NCBI GenBank assembly: GCA_902625725.1
Contig: CACOCY010000004.1
Coordinates: forward strand, 1-64,000
Origin: an uncultured SAR116 cluster alpha proteobacterium
GTDB lineage: Bacteria > Pseudomonadota > Alphaproteobacteria > Puniceispirillales > Puniceispirillaceae
Direction of reading: 5' to 3'
DNA length: 64,000 nt
How positions within the stretch are numbered: position 1 is the first letter of the stretch; every line of letters starts with the position of its first letter. This document shows, piece after piece, positions 50,735 to 59,921 of this stretch. Under the pieces are notes generated by a model. That model ran no database searches. It was not told where the DNA came from and worked only from the letters and a program-made list of their open reading frames with translations. A program made the position numbers and the translations under genes.

Positions 50735-52417
50735 ATGATTAAACTTACCGGCAAACTATTGAATAAAAAAATTTATATAATGTACAAAAGGAAAATTCCC
50801 TCTGATTTGCTTTTGCAAATATTAGCTTTATTCCTTATTTTGTTTACTTTAGCATCTATATTTAACATCATTTTGGTGTCATTAGGTGATAACAAGAATT
50901 TGTTATCACACCTTTTTGAAACCGTTTTACCCAGATATTTTCTAAACACCATTATCTTGATGGTTGGTGTTGGCGTGCTAGCCACCATTTTTGGCGTTTC
51001 TTCAGGTTGGATAATCTCAAGATATGATTTTTGGGGAAGAAAAACACTTAGCTGGATGTTAGTTTTACCTGCCGCTATACCTGCTTATTTAATTGCATTT
51101 ACATACACAGATTTTTTAGAATATGCGGGACCAGTTCAGAGCTATCTTCGCTCAGTATTTGGATGGAATGGACCTCGTGACTACTGGTTTCCTGATGTTA
51201 GAACAAATTCTGGGGCTATTTTGATGATGGCATGCGTTCTATATCCCTATATTTATATTTTTGTAAGAACAGCATTCCAGAGAATATCCCGAACATTATT
51301 TGAAACAGCAGAATTAACAGGGAAGCCATTATTTTCAAGCGTGGCTATCCCTTTAGCTAGACCTGCAATAATTGCAAGTTTATCCCTCGTGTTAATGGAA
51401 GTTATATCTGATTTTGGAACGGTAGATTATTTTGGGATAGAAACGCTTACACTCGGAATTTTTAATGTATGGCTTGGTATGAATAATATCGTTGCAGCAG
51501 CGCAAATATCGCTGATTGCTTTCATACTTATTTTACTCCTATTAACTGTTGAACGTTATGCTCGTTCTAATAGGCTTTTTTCAAATAAATCTCCGGATTT
51601 TAAGGGTATACCAAAAATAAAATTAACCCCAAAAAAACAAATATTATGTTTTTTAATTTGTGGTTTTCCAGTGCTAATAGGATTTATCTTACCTGTTATA
51701 ATTTTAATTTCTTTCATTCTACAATCCAATAACTTGAATTCCATACACTTTCTAAATAAAACGTTTTTTAATACGCTCATAATTTCACTTATTAGTGCTA
51801 CAATTATAATTATTATCTCAACATTTATCTCTATAATAAGTTTTTATAGGTTAAATAAATCAGGGAGATTTTTAGCAAATCTCTCGGCAAGTGGTTATGC
51901 CTTTCCAGGAACAATACTAGCAATAGGAGTTCTTCACTTTTTAGCTCAACTGGAGGTCATGTTTCAATCAGTTTGGTTGATTTTATTTACACAGCCTTAC
52001 GAGGCAGTTATAAGTGGTAGCTTTTTTGTACTGATAATTGCTTATCTCACAAGATTTAATGCAGTTGGCTTTGGTTCAGTAATGGCTGGGCTTGAGCAAA
52101 TACCGCGAGATTTGATGTCCGCAAGTCAGACTTTAGGCAAGCACTTTTCTAGTTCAGTAGGTGCTGTTTTGTTACCAAACTTGTGGCCCGCAATTTTAGC
52201 AGGGGGCCTTTTGTTATTTGTAGATATAATGAAAGAATTACCGCTTACCCTGTTATTGCGTCCCCTGAATTTTGAGACTTTTGCTACTATTACCTATCAA
52301 CTTGCTAAAAGTGAGATGCTGGAACAAGCTGCATATCCAGCGTTATGTATTGTGGCTTCCGGTTTGATACCTGTTGTAATCGCAAATATAGCTTTATCTA
52401 AAATAGCTGAAAAATAA
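50735..52417 (+). CDS. Fe3+-type ABC transporter permease (FbpB/SfuB-like)
   Basis: Inner-membrane permease for ferric iron ABC uptake: two MetI-type domains, about 12 hydrophobic segments and 560 residues. EAA loops are ELTGKPLFSSVAIPLARPAI in the first half and SASQTLGKHFSSSVGAVLLP in the second; SDFGTVDYFGIETLTLGIFN and DIMKELPLTLLLRPLNFETF are characteristic of FbpB. The frame opens with a TTG at 50702, but ATG 50735 is nearer to a leader ORF end. Neither the iron-binding protein nor the ATPase gene is adjacent, so partners must lie elsewhere. A Fur-like box upstream supports iron control. Confidence 0.88.
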   Translation: MIKLTGKLLNKKIYIMYKRKIPSDLLLQILALFLILFTLASIFNIILVSLGDNKNLLSHLFETVLPRYFLNTIILMVGVGVLATIFGVSSGWIISRYDFWGRKTLSWMLVLPAAIPAYLIAFTYTDFLEYAGPVQSYLRSVFGWNGPRDYWFPDVRTNSGAILMMACVLYPYIYIFVRTAFQRISRTLFETAELTGKPLFSSVAIPLARPAIIASLSLVLMEVISDFGTVDYFGIETLTLGIFNVWLGMNNIVAAAQISLIAFILILLLLTVERYARSNRLFSNKSPDFKGIPKIKLTPKKQILCFLICGFPVLIGFILPVIILISFILQSNNLNSIHFLNKTFFNTLIISLISATIIIIISTFISIISFYRLNKSGRFLANLSASGYAFPGTILAIGVLHFLAQLEVMFQSVWLILFTQPYEAVISGSFFVLIIAYLTRFNAVGFGSVMAGLEQIPRDLMSASQTLGKHFSSSVGAVLLPNLWPAILAGGLLLFVDIMKELPLTLLLRPLNFETFATITYQLAKSEMLEQAAYPALCIVASGLIPVVIANIALSKIAEK

Positions 52418-52436
52418 TATTTATATTTAGAAAATT

Positions 52437-53549
52437 TTAAGAAATAATTTTTTCCCTAGCAGAATCAATTATTTTTGCCATGTTTTCACAATCGAAAGGG
52501 TAATCTTTCCATGCTATATCTTGGAGTTTTTCCAGCATATCCTCTCTTGAAAGTAACGCTTTGATCGCGCCTGCAAAGTTAGTGCTGTCAGGTTTTTCTA
52601 CCAGTAATGCTCTGCCCTCGGCACATTCTGGAATACCTCCTACCCTTGTTGTTATTAGAGCACAACCATTAGCAAGAGCTTCAAGCACTGCTTTAGAGGC
52701 CGGCTCTTGCCAAACAGAAGGCACAATTGCAATCGCTGCTTTTTCAAGCTCTTTATTTACCTGAGCTAAAGGTAAAAAACCCTTTATCTCAGCCTGGTTC
52801 TGCAAGGGGGCTATCGCAGACTTTACGGATTTTTCATATTTTGAAGTTCTACCATTTTTAAAATGCCTTGCACCTATAATTTTTACTCGCCAATCTGGAA
52901 AGTCCGGTAATATTTTTTTTAGTGCGACTGCAGCTTCTAAAATCCCTTTCTCTGGTACGATTCTTGATGCAATTATGATTGTCTTTTCTTTGTTTGGTTT
53001 TTTTGTTAGTATTCTTTCAACACCAAGTGGTGTTAAAAATATTGGTGTTTCAGAGATTTCTTCCTTCTTAAATCCATCTAAAAAACATTTTCTTATATAA
53101 GCTGAATTGGCAAAAATGCCTGCTAGGTTTCTTGATAGCCAAAGTCGTTCTTTTAAGGTTGTACCACCCGTCATCTTTCTTGGGTCATTGTGGAGAAAAA
53201 GGGCTATTTTGTTGTTATAGCAATTTTTTGCAATCAATTGCGCGACCTGACATCGACCATGAATCTCTATAAGTGAGGGTTGCTGTTTTTGTTTTTTGAG
53301 ATGCGAAATATAGCTGTGCGCAAACCCCAAATTATGGCCATAAACAAAAGGCCATTTTGGCTTTAAGCCAATATAAGATAATCTGGGGAAGGTCTCAGAC
53401 ATAACATATTTACCATAAACATACATTTGATAGTCTAAGGTTGTGTGATATACTAAATCACGTGCCACAGTTGCGACAGCGCCAGCATTAGCCGGGGTGA
53501 AGGTTTCCTTATAAGGCAACAACAAATCTATATATGGTCTGTTCGACAA
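52437..53549 (-). CDS. GT4-family glycosyltransferase
   Basis: Cytoplasmic sugar transferase of 370 residues. The N-terminal domain has GHNLGFAHSYISHLKKQKQ and IEIHGRCQVAQL. The C-terminal donor domain has IIIASRIVPEKGILEAAVAL and the nucleotide-sugar site EPASKAVLEALANGCALITT with RVGGIPECAEG. The start is TTG, with GGAG six bases before it. It is isolated from other polysaccharide genes and converges on the iron permease, so its acceptor is unknown. It is distinct from the Agt-like gene at 45.7 kb. Confidence 0.85.
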   Translation of the reverse strand: MSNRPYIDLLLPYKETFTPANAGAVATVARDLVYHTTLDYQMYVYGKYVMSETFPRLSYIGLKPKWPFVYGHNLGFAHSYISHLKKQKQQPSLIEIHGRCQVAQLIAKNCYNNKIALFLHNDPRKMTGGTTLKERLWLSRNLAGIFANSAYIRKCFLDGFKKEEISETPIFLTPLGVERILTKKPNKEKTIIIASRIVPEKGILEAAVALKKILPDFPDWRVKIIGARHFKNGRTSKYEKSVKSAIAPLQNQAEIKGFLPLAQVNKELEKAAIAIVPSVWQEPASKAVLEALANGCALITTRVGGIPECAEGRALLVEKPDSTNFAGAIKALLSREDMLEKLQDIAWKDYPFDCENMAKIIDSAREKIIS

Positions 53550-53596
53550 AAATCACTCCAAAACTAATTTGTAAAAAACGTCCTAAGGGATAAAGC

Positions 53597-53625
53597 TTGA
53601 CCAGGTCAAAAGCAAGTTAGATAAC
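53597..53625 (+). promoter_or_regulatory. Promoter overlapping a perfect dyad, upstream of the MFS gene
   Basis: TTGACC (53597-53602), 17-base spacer, GATAAC (53620-53625) forms a fair sigma-70-type promoter reading toward the MFS gene. Its -35 is half of a perfect 6-1-6 inverted repeat TTGACC-A-GGTCAA (53597-53609), as expected for a repressor operator. No regulator gene is adjacent. The 5' leader would be about 100 bases. Confidence 0.45.
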
Positions 53626-53733
53626 CAATATGGGAGTTTTTTTTATTTAAGTTCGTCTTTGATAATAACAAGAAAATATTCTGATGCGCAAAATTGATTA
53701 TTGCTATTTACTATTGGAAAAATAGGTTTTTAA

Positions 53734-54945
53734 ATGAACTTATCTGCATTTCAATCTAATCCATTTCGCCACTATTTAGTGTGTATTGCTATTGCTCTTC
53801 AGGGTGTTTGGATACAGAGGATTGTGGTCGCTTGGCTCGCATGGGACGTCTCTAGTTCACCTGCATTTGTTGGCTTCGCTACCTTTTTGAGTTTCGTGCC
53901 AACCATGATAACGGGTCCGTTCTTTGGAGTGATCGCGGACAGAATTGAGATAAGAGTTGCTATTTTTTCTAATTATATAGCTATGTTCTTGGTTACGCTA
54001 ATCTTTATTGTATCGGCCTATATTTTCGGTATAAATAAGATATCGCTTGTACTTTTCGCTACGGTTATTGGCATTACTGCATCTGCTAACCATCCATTTA
54101 GAATGTCAGTTGCAGCAAGACTTGGTTACAAGGAACAGCTTTCGTCAATAATTGCTATTACTACTCTAAATTTTAATATTTCAAGGCTTATTGGACCAGC
54201 CGTAGGCGGTCTTTTGCTTGCACAATTTGGTCCAACTCAAACATTATGGGTAACATGTATTAGTTTTCTACCGATAATTTTATTAATTAGAAATATAAAG
54301 ATTAGGCCAAGGGATGTTAATGCTAAGTCACATCAACATTTCCTGTCTGCATTAAGAGATGGCCTTTCTTACACAAAAAGAGACCGATTTATGGTATATA
54401 TATTTGGGTTGACAGTTTGTGTAACTATGGTGGGCCGTGGTTTGCTTGAAACTCTACCCATTATCGCTCAAGGGATGTTCGATAAAGGACCAAATGAACT
54501 AGGTCTTTTAACAGCAAGCGCCGGTGGTGGGGCCATATTTGCATCTTTTGCCAAAGCTGCAGGAAAGCCGCAGGAGCCTGGCGATGTTGGGTTTCTTGGA
54601 ATAGTGTCTTCAATTCTTGTTCCAATCTCAATTATTTCGCTAGGGTTTTCGCGAGATATTATAGCAACAGCTGGTCTAATCGCTTTGCTAGGGTTTTCTA
54701 CCACATTTTTTGCCACCACGATGCAGTCTGCAGCTCAGCTTCAACTCACTGATGAGTTTAGAGGAAGAGTGATGAGCTTATGGACGATGATTGCAATGGG
54801 TGGTGGCGCGATAGGAGCGTTAACATTAGGAGCAGTATCTGAAATAATTGGCATTTCAGTTACTTTTATTACGCTAGGGGGAATAACCTCAATCGTAACA
54901 ATATTTATTTTATTGTTTGCGCGTCCATCAGGTCCAACAAGGTAA
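53734..54945 (+). CDS. MFS transporter (MFS_3, EntS-like exporter group)
   Basis: Twelve-helix major facilitator of 403 residues. The loop GPFFGVIADRIEIRVAIF near residue 70 is the MFS motif A, and PTQTLWVTCISFLP and FRGRVMSLWTMIAMGGGAIG are typical of the MFS_3 branch that includes the enterobactin exporter EntS. The nearby iron permease hints at siderophore or metal export, but this branch has many substrates. It has its own predicted promoter and dyad. It is followed by xdhC after 141 bases. Confidence 0.86.
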   Translation: MNLSAFQSNPFRHYLVCIAIALQGVWIQRIVVAWLAWDVSSSPAFVGFATFLSFVPTMITGPFFGVIADRIEIRVAIFSNYIAMFLVTLIFIVSAYIFGINKISLVLFATVIGITASANHPFRMSVAARLGYKEQLSSIIAITTLNFNISRLIGPAVGGLLLAQFGPTQTLWVTCISFLPIILLIRNIKIRPRDVNAKSHQHFLSALRDGLSYTKRDRFMVYIFGLTVCVTMVGRGLLETLPIIAQGMFDKGPNELGLLTASAGGGAIFASFAKAAGKPQEPGDVGFLGIVSSILVPISIISLGFSRDIIATAGLIALLGFSTTFFATTMQSAAQLQLTDEFRGRVMSLWTMIAMGGGAIGALTLGAVSEIIGISVTFITLGGITSIVTIFILLFARPSGPTR

Positions 54946-55086
54946 TAATTTAGCTATTATGAAAAATGAAGTATGCTTATTTTACTGAATTGATTACTGG
55001 AATATTTTTTCTGAAACACTATTTTAAGGGAATGTTTTGAGTATTTTCATTTAACTGAATCTTTTATTTAAAGGAAATATAATCTA

Positions 55087-56064
55087 ATGAAACAAAATTC
55101 TTTTTTACCACTATTAACGAGTTGGATAGAAAACAATCATTCAGCATGTCTTGCTGTGGTGATTTCAACTTGGGGCTCTGCCCCTCGACAGCCAGGCTCT
55201 ATGATGGTTATTAGAGATGATTTTCATGTAGAGGGTTCCGTTTCTGGTGGCTGTGTTGAAGGTGAAGTTATACGATTAAGTCAGGAGGCTATGATGGACG
55301 GCGTTCCTCGTCTTAAACAATTTGGTGTGGCTGATGAAAGCGCTTGGGAAGTTGGTTTGTCGTGTGGCGGAAGCATCTCTGTCTTGATACTTCCGGTAGC
55401 GGATACAGGTATCCCATTATCCGTGTTAAAGAGATTATCCGTTGCTCAACACACAAGAAAACCTTTAGACTTAATTTTTTGTCTTTCGGACACTCAAAAA
55501 TTAAATCTCAAGATTCAAAAACCATCTCTATCTATGAATTTTGTTCATAAAAGCATTTATGATGAAAAAGAGCAGATTTTTACTTTACGCATTCGACCTT
55601 GTAATCAAGTTATGATAGTAGGAGCGGGGCATATTAGCCAAGTACTCAGTCAGCTTTCAGTGGCAATGGATTTGGACGTTACAGTAATTGACCCTCGTTC
55701 CGTTTTTTTAAGTAAAGATAGATTTCCTAATGTTGAGATAAAGCTTGGTTGGCCTCAGGATATTTTGCCAAATTTGTTTATTGACTCACAAACAGCAATC
55801 GTAACATTAACACATGACCCCAAGATTGACGATCCTGCTTTGTTGCATTCTCTCGATACAAATGCCTATTATATTGGATGTTTAGGTAGTTCCAAAACAC
55901 ATAAAGCAAGGCTAGACCGATTAAAAAAGAATGGTGTCTCGGATCATTTATTATCAAGACTTCATGGACCCGCAGGCATTCCTCTTGGTGGTCGTGCGGC
56001 ATCTGAAATCGCATTATCAATTTTAGCAGAATTTATATCTATTTATAATAAACCAAATAACTAA
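55087..56064 (+). CDS. XdhC/CoxI-family protein
   Basis: XdhC proteins bind and sulfurate the molybdenum cofactor before insertion in xanthine dehydrogenase or related enzymes. The 325-residue protein has the N-terminal XdhC_CoxI domain with GSAPRQPGSMMVI and GSVSGGCVEGEVI and the CGGSISVLI segment, and a C-terminal Rossmann-type domain starting MIVGAGHISQVLSQLSVAMD and ending with GPAGIPLGGRAASEIALSI. AAAGGAAAT precedes the ATG. No molybdopterin dehydrogenase gene is in the window. A MoeB-like gene at 26.9 kb is the only other possible cofactor gene. Confidence 0.9.
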   Translation: MKQNSFLPLLTSWIENNHSACLAVVISTWGSAPRQPGSMMVIRDDFHVEGSVSGGCVEGEVIRLSQEAMMDGVPRLKQFGVADESAWEVGLSCGGSISVLILPVADTGIPLSVLKRLSVAQHTRKPLDLIFCLSDTQKLNLKIQKPSLSMNFVHKSIYDEKEQIFTLRIRPCNQVMIVGAGHISQVLSQLSVAMDLDVTVIDPRSVFLSKDRFPNVEIKLGWPQDILPNLFIDSQTAIVTLTHDPKIDDPALLHSLDTNAYYIGCLGSSKTHKARLDRLKKNGVSDHLLSRLHGPAGIPLGGRAASEIALSILAEFISIYNKPNN

Positions 56065-56190
56065 ACAACATGAACGGTTTTAGCCAAAAACCAGGAAAAT
56101 TTTTATCCCATTTTTTAAAAAACAGGGTTAGAATTGTTCGATGAAAAAACTTAATTTTGGCTTTAACATTCAATTTTAGGCAAAAACAAT

Positions 56191-58017
56191 ATGCAATTAA
56201 GGCGTTGGCAAAAAGAAATTATTGACGATTTCCAGTCTATTTTAGATTCACATCGTCGTTTTATTATCAAAGCCCCCACTGGTGCAGGTAAAACAGTGCT
56301 TGCTAGTGAAATCATAAAACAGTTTTATTCTGGAGAAAAAGTAATTGTTTTATGTCACAGGTTGGTTTTGCTTGAGCAGCTTGAAAAAGCATTAGCTAAA
56401 GAGCATAGGGTACGAAAATTAGGTCTCAATCATACGGAGGCAGCATTCTCAGATTATGATGTACTATTGTCAACTAGCACACGTGCGAGAGATATATTGG
56501 ATGACGCCATAGAACAAGCTAAGCTTGTTATTATAGACGAGGCGCACCGGGTATCACCTAATGGCACAGGTTATAAACGCATATTAGACTGCTTTTTAGA
56601 AAATGGAAGAGATGATGCTCATATGCTTGGTTTGACAGCATCGCCAGAGAGGCGAACGGCAGATCAGAAAGACCAACTTAGTCTAGCATTTGATGCAATT
56701 ATTGATGGCGCTAATATGGAAAAGCTTTTTGACGAGGGTATTTTGGTGAGACCATCGTATAGGCCTCACTTTATTCACGACTTAGATCTTGGAGATATAG
56801 ATATAAGTAGTGGAGATTTCCCTGTAGCGAAATTAGCGCCAGCTATCATTAAATCATCTATGATTAGTCACGCATGCTCTATTTATTTGGAGGAGCGAAA
56901 AAATGTAAAACCAATTCCAATATCAGCGTGGTTCTGCCCTGATGTAACAGTTGCGGAAACCACCGTTGAAGCTATTGAAGAGTTGGAAATTACCGTTTCG
57001 TTAATTACAGCCAACACACCTATAAAGGAGCGGATGCAGATGTTGGCGGATCATGCGGAAGGAAAGGTAGAGGCAGTTGTTTCCGTAGGAGTTCTTGCTG
57101 AAGGTTGGGACAATCCGCATTGTAATATTATAGTCCACATGCGGCCAACACTATCAAAGGTACTGTGGGGTCAGTCAGTGGGTCGTGGGTTACGTGCTGC
57201 TGCCAATAAAGGCACTTGTGTAGTTATAGATGTATCCTCGAACTGGTCAACTTTTGGACCTGTTGAAAAATTGCAGTGGACGTTATGGTCTCACAGAGGT
57301 TCTTATTTAAAATTTAAAAATAGATTTGAATGGATAGCTCAGCAGCCTATTGACGAGCAAACAAGCTATTATCTATGTGATAATAAATTACAAACAGGAC
57401 TGCGATGTTCTCATATTTATAAAAAAGATAAATTTTCTGACACAGGGTGTCCGATGTGTGGTTCCTTTTCTGCGATTGATATTCACAAAGAGCAAAAAAT
57501 GGATAGCTCTATTAATGATATTGGGTTGCATCGCTTATTTTTTGAGCGTATTCCCCAAGTATATGAAGAGATGAACCATAACATCTGGCGCACACTTGGT
57601 AGTACAGCTTGGACAGGTGCCGAAAAACAGGAACTGATATTCCTTGCGTTTTGTAAAGCTTTTGAGCTTGTAGAAGTAAAACCGTCAAACTCTGATTCTG
57701 AATTTTGGAAAATTACATTAGATGGTGAAGCCGCTCTCCGCACATTCCTTGTTCAAAATAAAATTCAGATTGTTAAGCAGGAAGAATTTAATCATGATAT
57801 ATTGGTTGACGGTCTGATGCACGGCAGAAGAATAAGAGCATTACAATCTAATCATGGGATATTGTTATGCGGTCAGCAGTTTGATGCTCTTGAAGAAGAA
57901 GAATTAGAACGTAAATACCAACGGTCTCTTCAAATAATCGAAAGAATTACAGTCATGGGTTGTTCAAGTCAGGATAATTTACCTTATTTTAAGGCGAAGA
58001 ATGTGTTGGTAATATGA
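56191..58017 (+). CDS. SF2 DEAH helicase, RadD/YejH-like
   Basis: Probable DNA/RNA helicase or translocase of 608 residues. Walker A is KAPTGAGKT (about 27-35), motif II is VIIDEAHRVSPNG, motif III is GLTASPERR, and motif VI is QSVGRGLRAA. A zinc knuckle with Cys (about residue 408-428, CSHIYKKDKFSDTGCPMCG) follows the helicase core, as in E. coli RadD, a factor in homologous-recombination accessory repair. The C-terminal 180 residues are not recognised. The stop overlaps the rpe start (ATGA). Confidence 0.82.
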   Translation: MQLRRWQKEIIDDFQSILDSHRRFIIKAPTGAGKTVLASEIIKQFYSGEKVIVLCHRLVLLEQLEKALAKEHRVRKLGLNHTEAAFSDYDVLLSTSTRARDILDDAIEQAKLVIIDEAHRVSPNGTGYKRILDCFLENGRDDAHMLGLTASPERRTADQKDQLSLAFDAIIDGANMEKLFDEGILVRPSYRPHFIHDLDLGDIDISSGDFPVAKLAPAIIKSSMISHACSIYLEERKNVKPIPISAWFCPDVTVAETTVEAIEELEITVSLITANTPIKERMQMLADHAEGKVEAVVSVGVLAEGWDNPHCNIIVHMRPTLSKVLWGQSVGRGLRAAANKGTCVVIDVSSNWSTFGPVEKLQWTLWSHRGSYLKFKNRFEWIAQQPIDEQTSYYLCDNKLQTGLRCSHIYKKDKFSDTGCPMCGSFSAIDIHKEQKMDSSINDIGLHRLFFERIPQVYEEMNHNIWRTLGSTAWTGAEKQELIFLAFCKAFELVEVKPSNSDSEFWKITLDGEAALRTFLVQNKIQIVKQEEFNHDILVDGLMHGRRIRALQSNHGILLCGQQFDALEEEELERKYQRSLQIIERITVMGCSSQDNLPYFKAKNVLVI

Positions 58018-58670
58018 AAAACAGTACGATAATTGCTCCGTCCATTTTGGCGGCTGATTTTGGTGAGCTTGCCGCTGAAGTAAGACAGGTCGAAAATGCA
58101 GGTGCAGACTGGATTCATCTTGATGTAATGGACGGAAACTTTGTTCCGAACCTAAGCTTTGGAGCTCCAGTTATTTCTGCTCTTCGAAAAAGCACATCAA
58201 GCTATTTTGACGCTCATTTAATGGTCCAACATCCAGAAACATTAATTTCAGATATGCAAAAAGCAGGATGTGATGGTATCACTGTACATTTTGAAGCATG
58301 TACACATCTTGATAGAACCTTGTCTATTATAAATGACCATGGTTGCTGTGCCGGTGTTGCTTTGAATCCTCATACCAGTGTTGAAAACATCTCACAAATC
58401 TTAGACAAAATTGGTTTGATTTTGATTATGACAGTGAACCCGGGCTTTGGTGGCCAAAAGTTTATTTCTTCAATGATTCATAAAATACGACAGGCTCGAC
58501 AACTGATAGGAGATAGGCCAATTCAACTTCAAGTAGATGGAGGAATAACAGCACGGACAGCACCTTTGGCACTTGCAGCTGGTGCTAATAATCTTGTTGC
58601 TGGGTCAGCAATTTTTGGTAAAAAGGTAGATGAATATCCATTCCAAATTAAAGCGATTAGAGGCGAGTAA
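58014..58670 (+). CDS. rpe: Ribulose-phosphate 3-epimerase
   Basis: Interconverts ribulose-5-phosphate and xylulose-5-phosphate in the pentose phosphate pathway. The TIM-barrel signatures are IAPSILAADFGELAAEV, WIHLDVMDGNFVPNLSFG and MTVNPGFGGQKFISSM; the C-terminal phosphate site is QVDGGITARTAPLALAAGAN. Length 218 is normal. The ATG overlaps the helicase stop by four bases. It converges with trhO. Confidence 0.96.
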   Translation: MKNSTIIAPSILAADFGELAAEVRQVENAGADWIHLDVMDGNFVPNLSFGAPVISALRKSTSSYFDAHLMVQHPETLISDMQKAGCDGITVHFEACTHLDRTLSIINDHGCCAGVALNPHTSVENISQILDKIGLILIMTVNPGFGGQKFISSMIHKIRQARQLIGDRPIQLQVDGGITARTAPLALAAGANNLVAGSAIFGKKVDEYPFQIKAIRGE

Positions 58671-58714
58671 AATTATTTTTCTCAGTCAATTGCCCAGTAT
58701 TTGTCATCTTTTAA

Positions 58715-59671
58715 TTAAACTCCAATATGTTTTTGACCGCGCTTTTGAGCCAATTTAATTTGTTTTTGTCTTTCTTTAAACCTCTCTTTTTGTTGTGTGG
58801 TTGTTTTTAAAATACAATGGGGGCAGCTAATACCTGTTTGATAACTAATCGATGCAATGTCATCTTCAGACAAGGGATGTCTGCAGGCATTGCAAAGTTC
58901 ATAGGTTCCTTTTTGTAAACTATGGTCAACGCTAACTCGGTTGTCAAATACGAAACATTCTCCCTGCCAAAGAGACTCGTTTGAAGGCACGTCTTCAAAG
59001 TATTTTAGAATACCTCCTTTTAGTTGATATACCTCGTCAAACCCAATTTTTTTTAGGTAGGCTGTTGATTTTTCACATCTGATACCGCCTGTACAATACA
59101 TAGCAATTTTTCTTTGTTTTTTACTCTTTTCTTTTAAAGCTAACTTATCTGCCCAATTTGGAAAATCACGAAATGAATTTGTTTTAGGGCTTACCGCATT
59201 CTTGAATTTTCCAATGGCAACCTCGTAATCATTGCGAGTATCAATTACAAGTACTTCTGGAGATGAAATAAATTCATTCCAGTCGCTTGGCTTTATATAA
59301 TCTCCTTTTAATTTTGACGAGTTAATTTGAGGTTTACCCATTGTGACAATTTCTTTTTTTAATCTTACTTTCATGCGATTAAAAGGACAGCTATTGTCTT
59401 GAGAGTATTTGATTTCTACGTTTTTAAATTCAGTTTGGTTATGTATCCAAGCGACAAAATCATTAACATTTTCGTGATTACCTGAAATTGTGCCATTTAT
59501 GCCCTCGGGTGCAATAAGAATTGTTCCAAAAAGTGAATGTTTAGCGCAAATTTGCTTGAATCGTTTTTGCCAAACTTTCGTTTTTTCTAAGTTCACAAAA
59601 TGGTAAAGAGCTGCAATTAAAAAAGGTTTTTGTTCCAATTCAAAAGTTTCTATGTTTGCTTGGTCTATCAT
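58715..59671 (-). CDS. trhO: tRNA uridine(34) hydroxylase TrhO (YceA-type rhodanese)
   Basis: Oxygen-dependent hydroxylase making ho5U34 in tRNA. The N-terminal domain has LFGTILIAPEGINGTISG, and the rhodanese domain has VLVIDTRNDYEVAIGKFKNA with the active-site Cys in AMYCTGGIRCEKSTAYLKK. The C-terminus has WQGECFVFDNRVSVD and the zinc-type pairs LCNACRHPL and CPHC. Length (318) is as expected. It is alone in its own transcript, divergent from the amino-acid ABC operon across 250 bases. Confidence 0.93.
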   Translation of the reverse strand: MIDQANIETFELEQKPFLIAALYHFVNLEKTKVWQKRFKQICAKHSLFGTILIAPEGINGTISGNHENVNDFVAWIHNQTEFKNVEIKYSQDNSCPFNRMKVRLKKEIVTMGKPQINSSKLKGDYIKPSDWNEFISSPEVLVIDTRNDYEVAIGKFKNAVSPKTNSFRDFPNWADKLALKEKSKKQRKIAMYCTGGIRCEKSTAYLKKIGFDEVYQLKGGILKYFEDVPSNESLWQGECFVFDNRVSVDHSLQKGTYELCNACRHPLSEDDIASISYQTGISCPHCILKTTTQQKERFKERQKQIKLAQKRGQKHIGV

Positions 59672-59921
59672 TTTAATTTTTGCTAAGATGTATTTTTTTT
59701 TAAATTCTGGACCTGTTAAACGTTACCATCAGGATATAGCATTTAAATGGATTTAACCGCAAGTAAAGTTGTTTTTTGGTCTTTAATAAATACCCAGAAT
59801 TAATTGTTAACTTGATTTCTTTATAGAATTACAATAAGGCGCTATGGTAGAAATGTATGATGTGGTTTGAATAAGATATTTTAATTCATTATAGGATAAT
59901 GGTCGTCAGGAAAGATAAATT

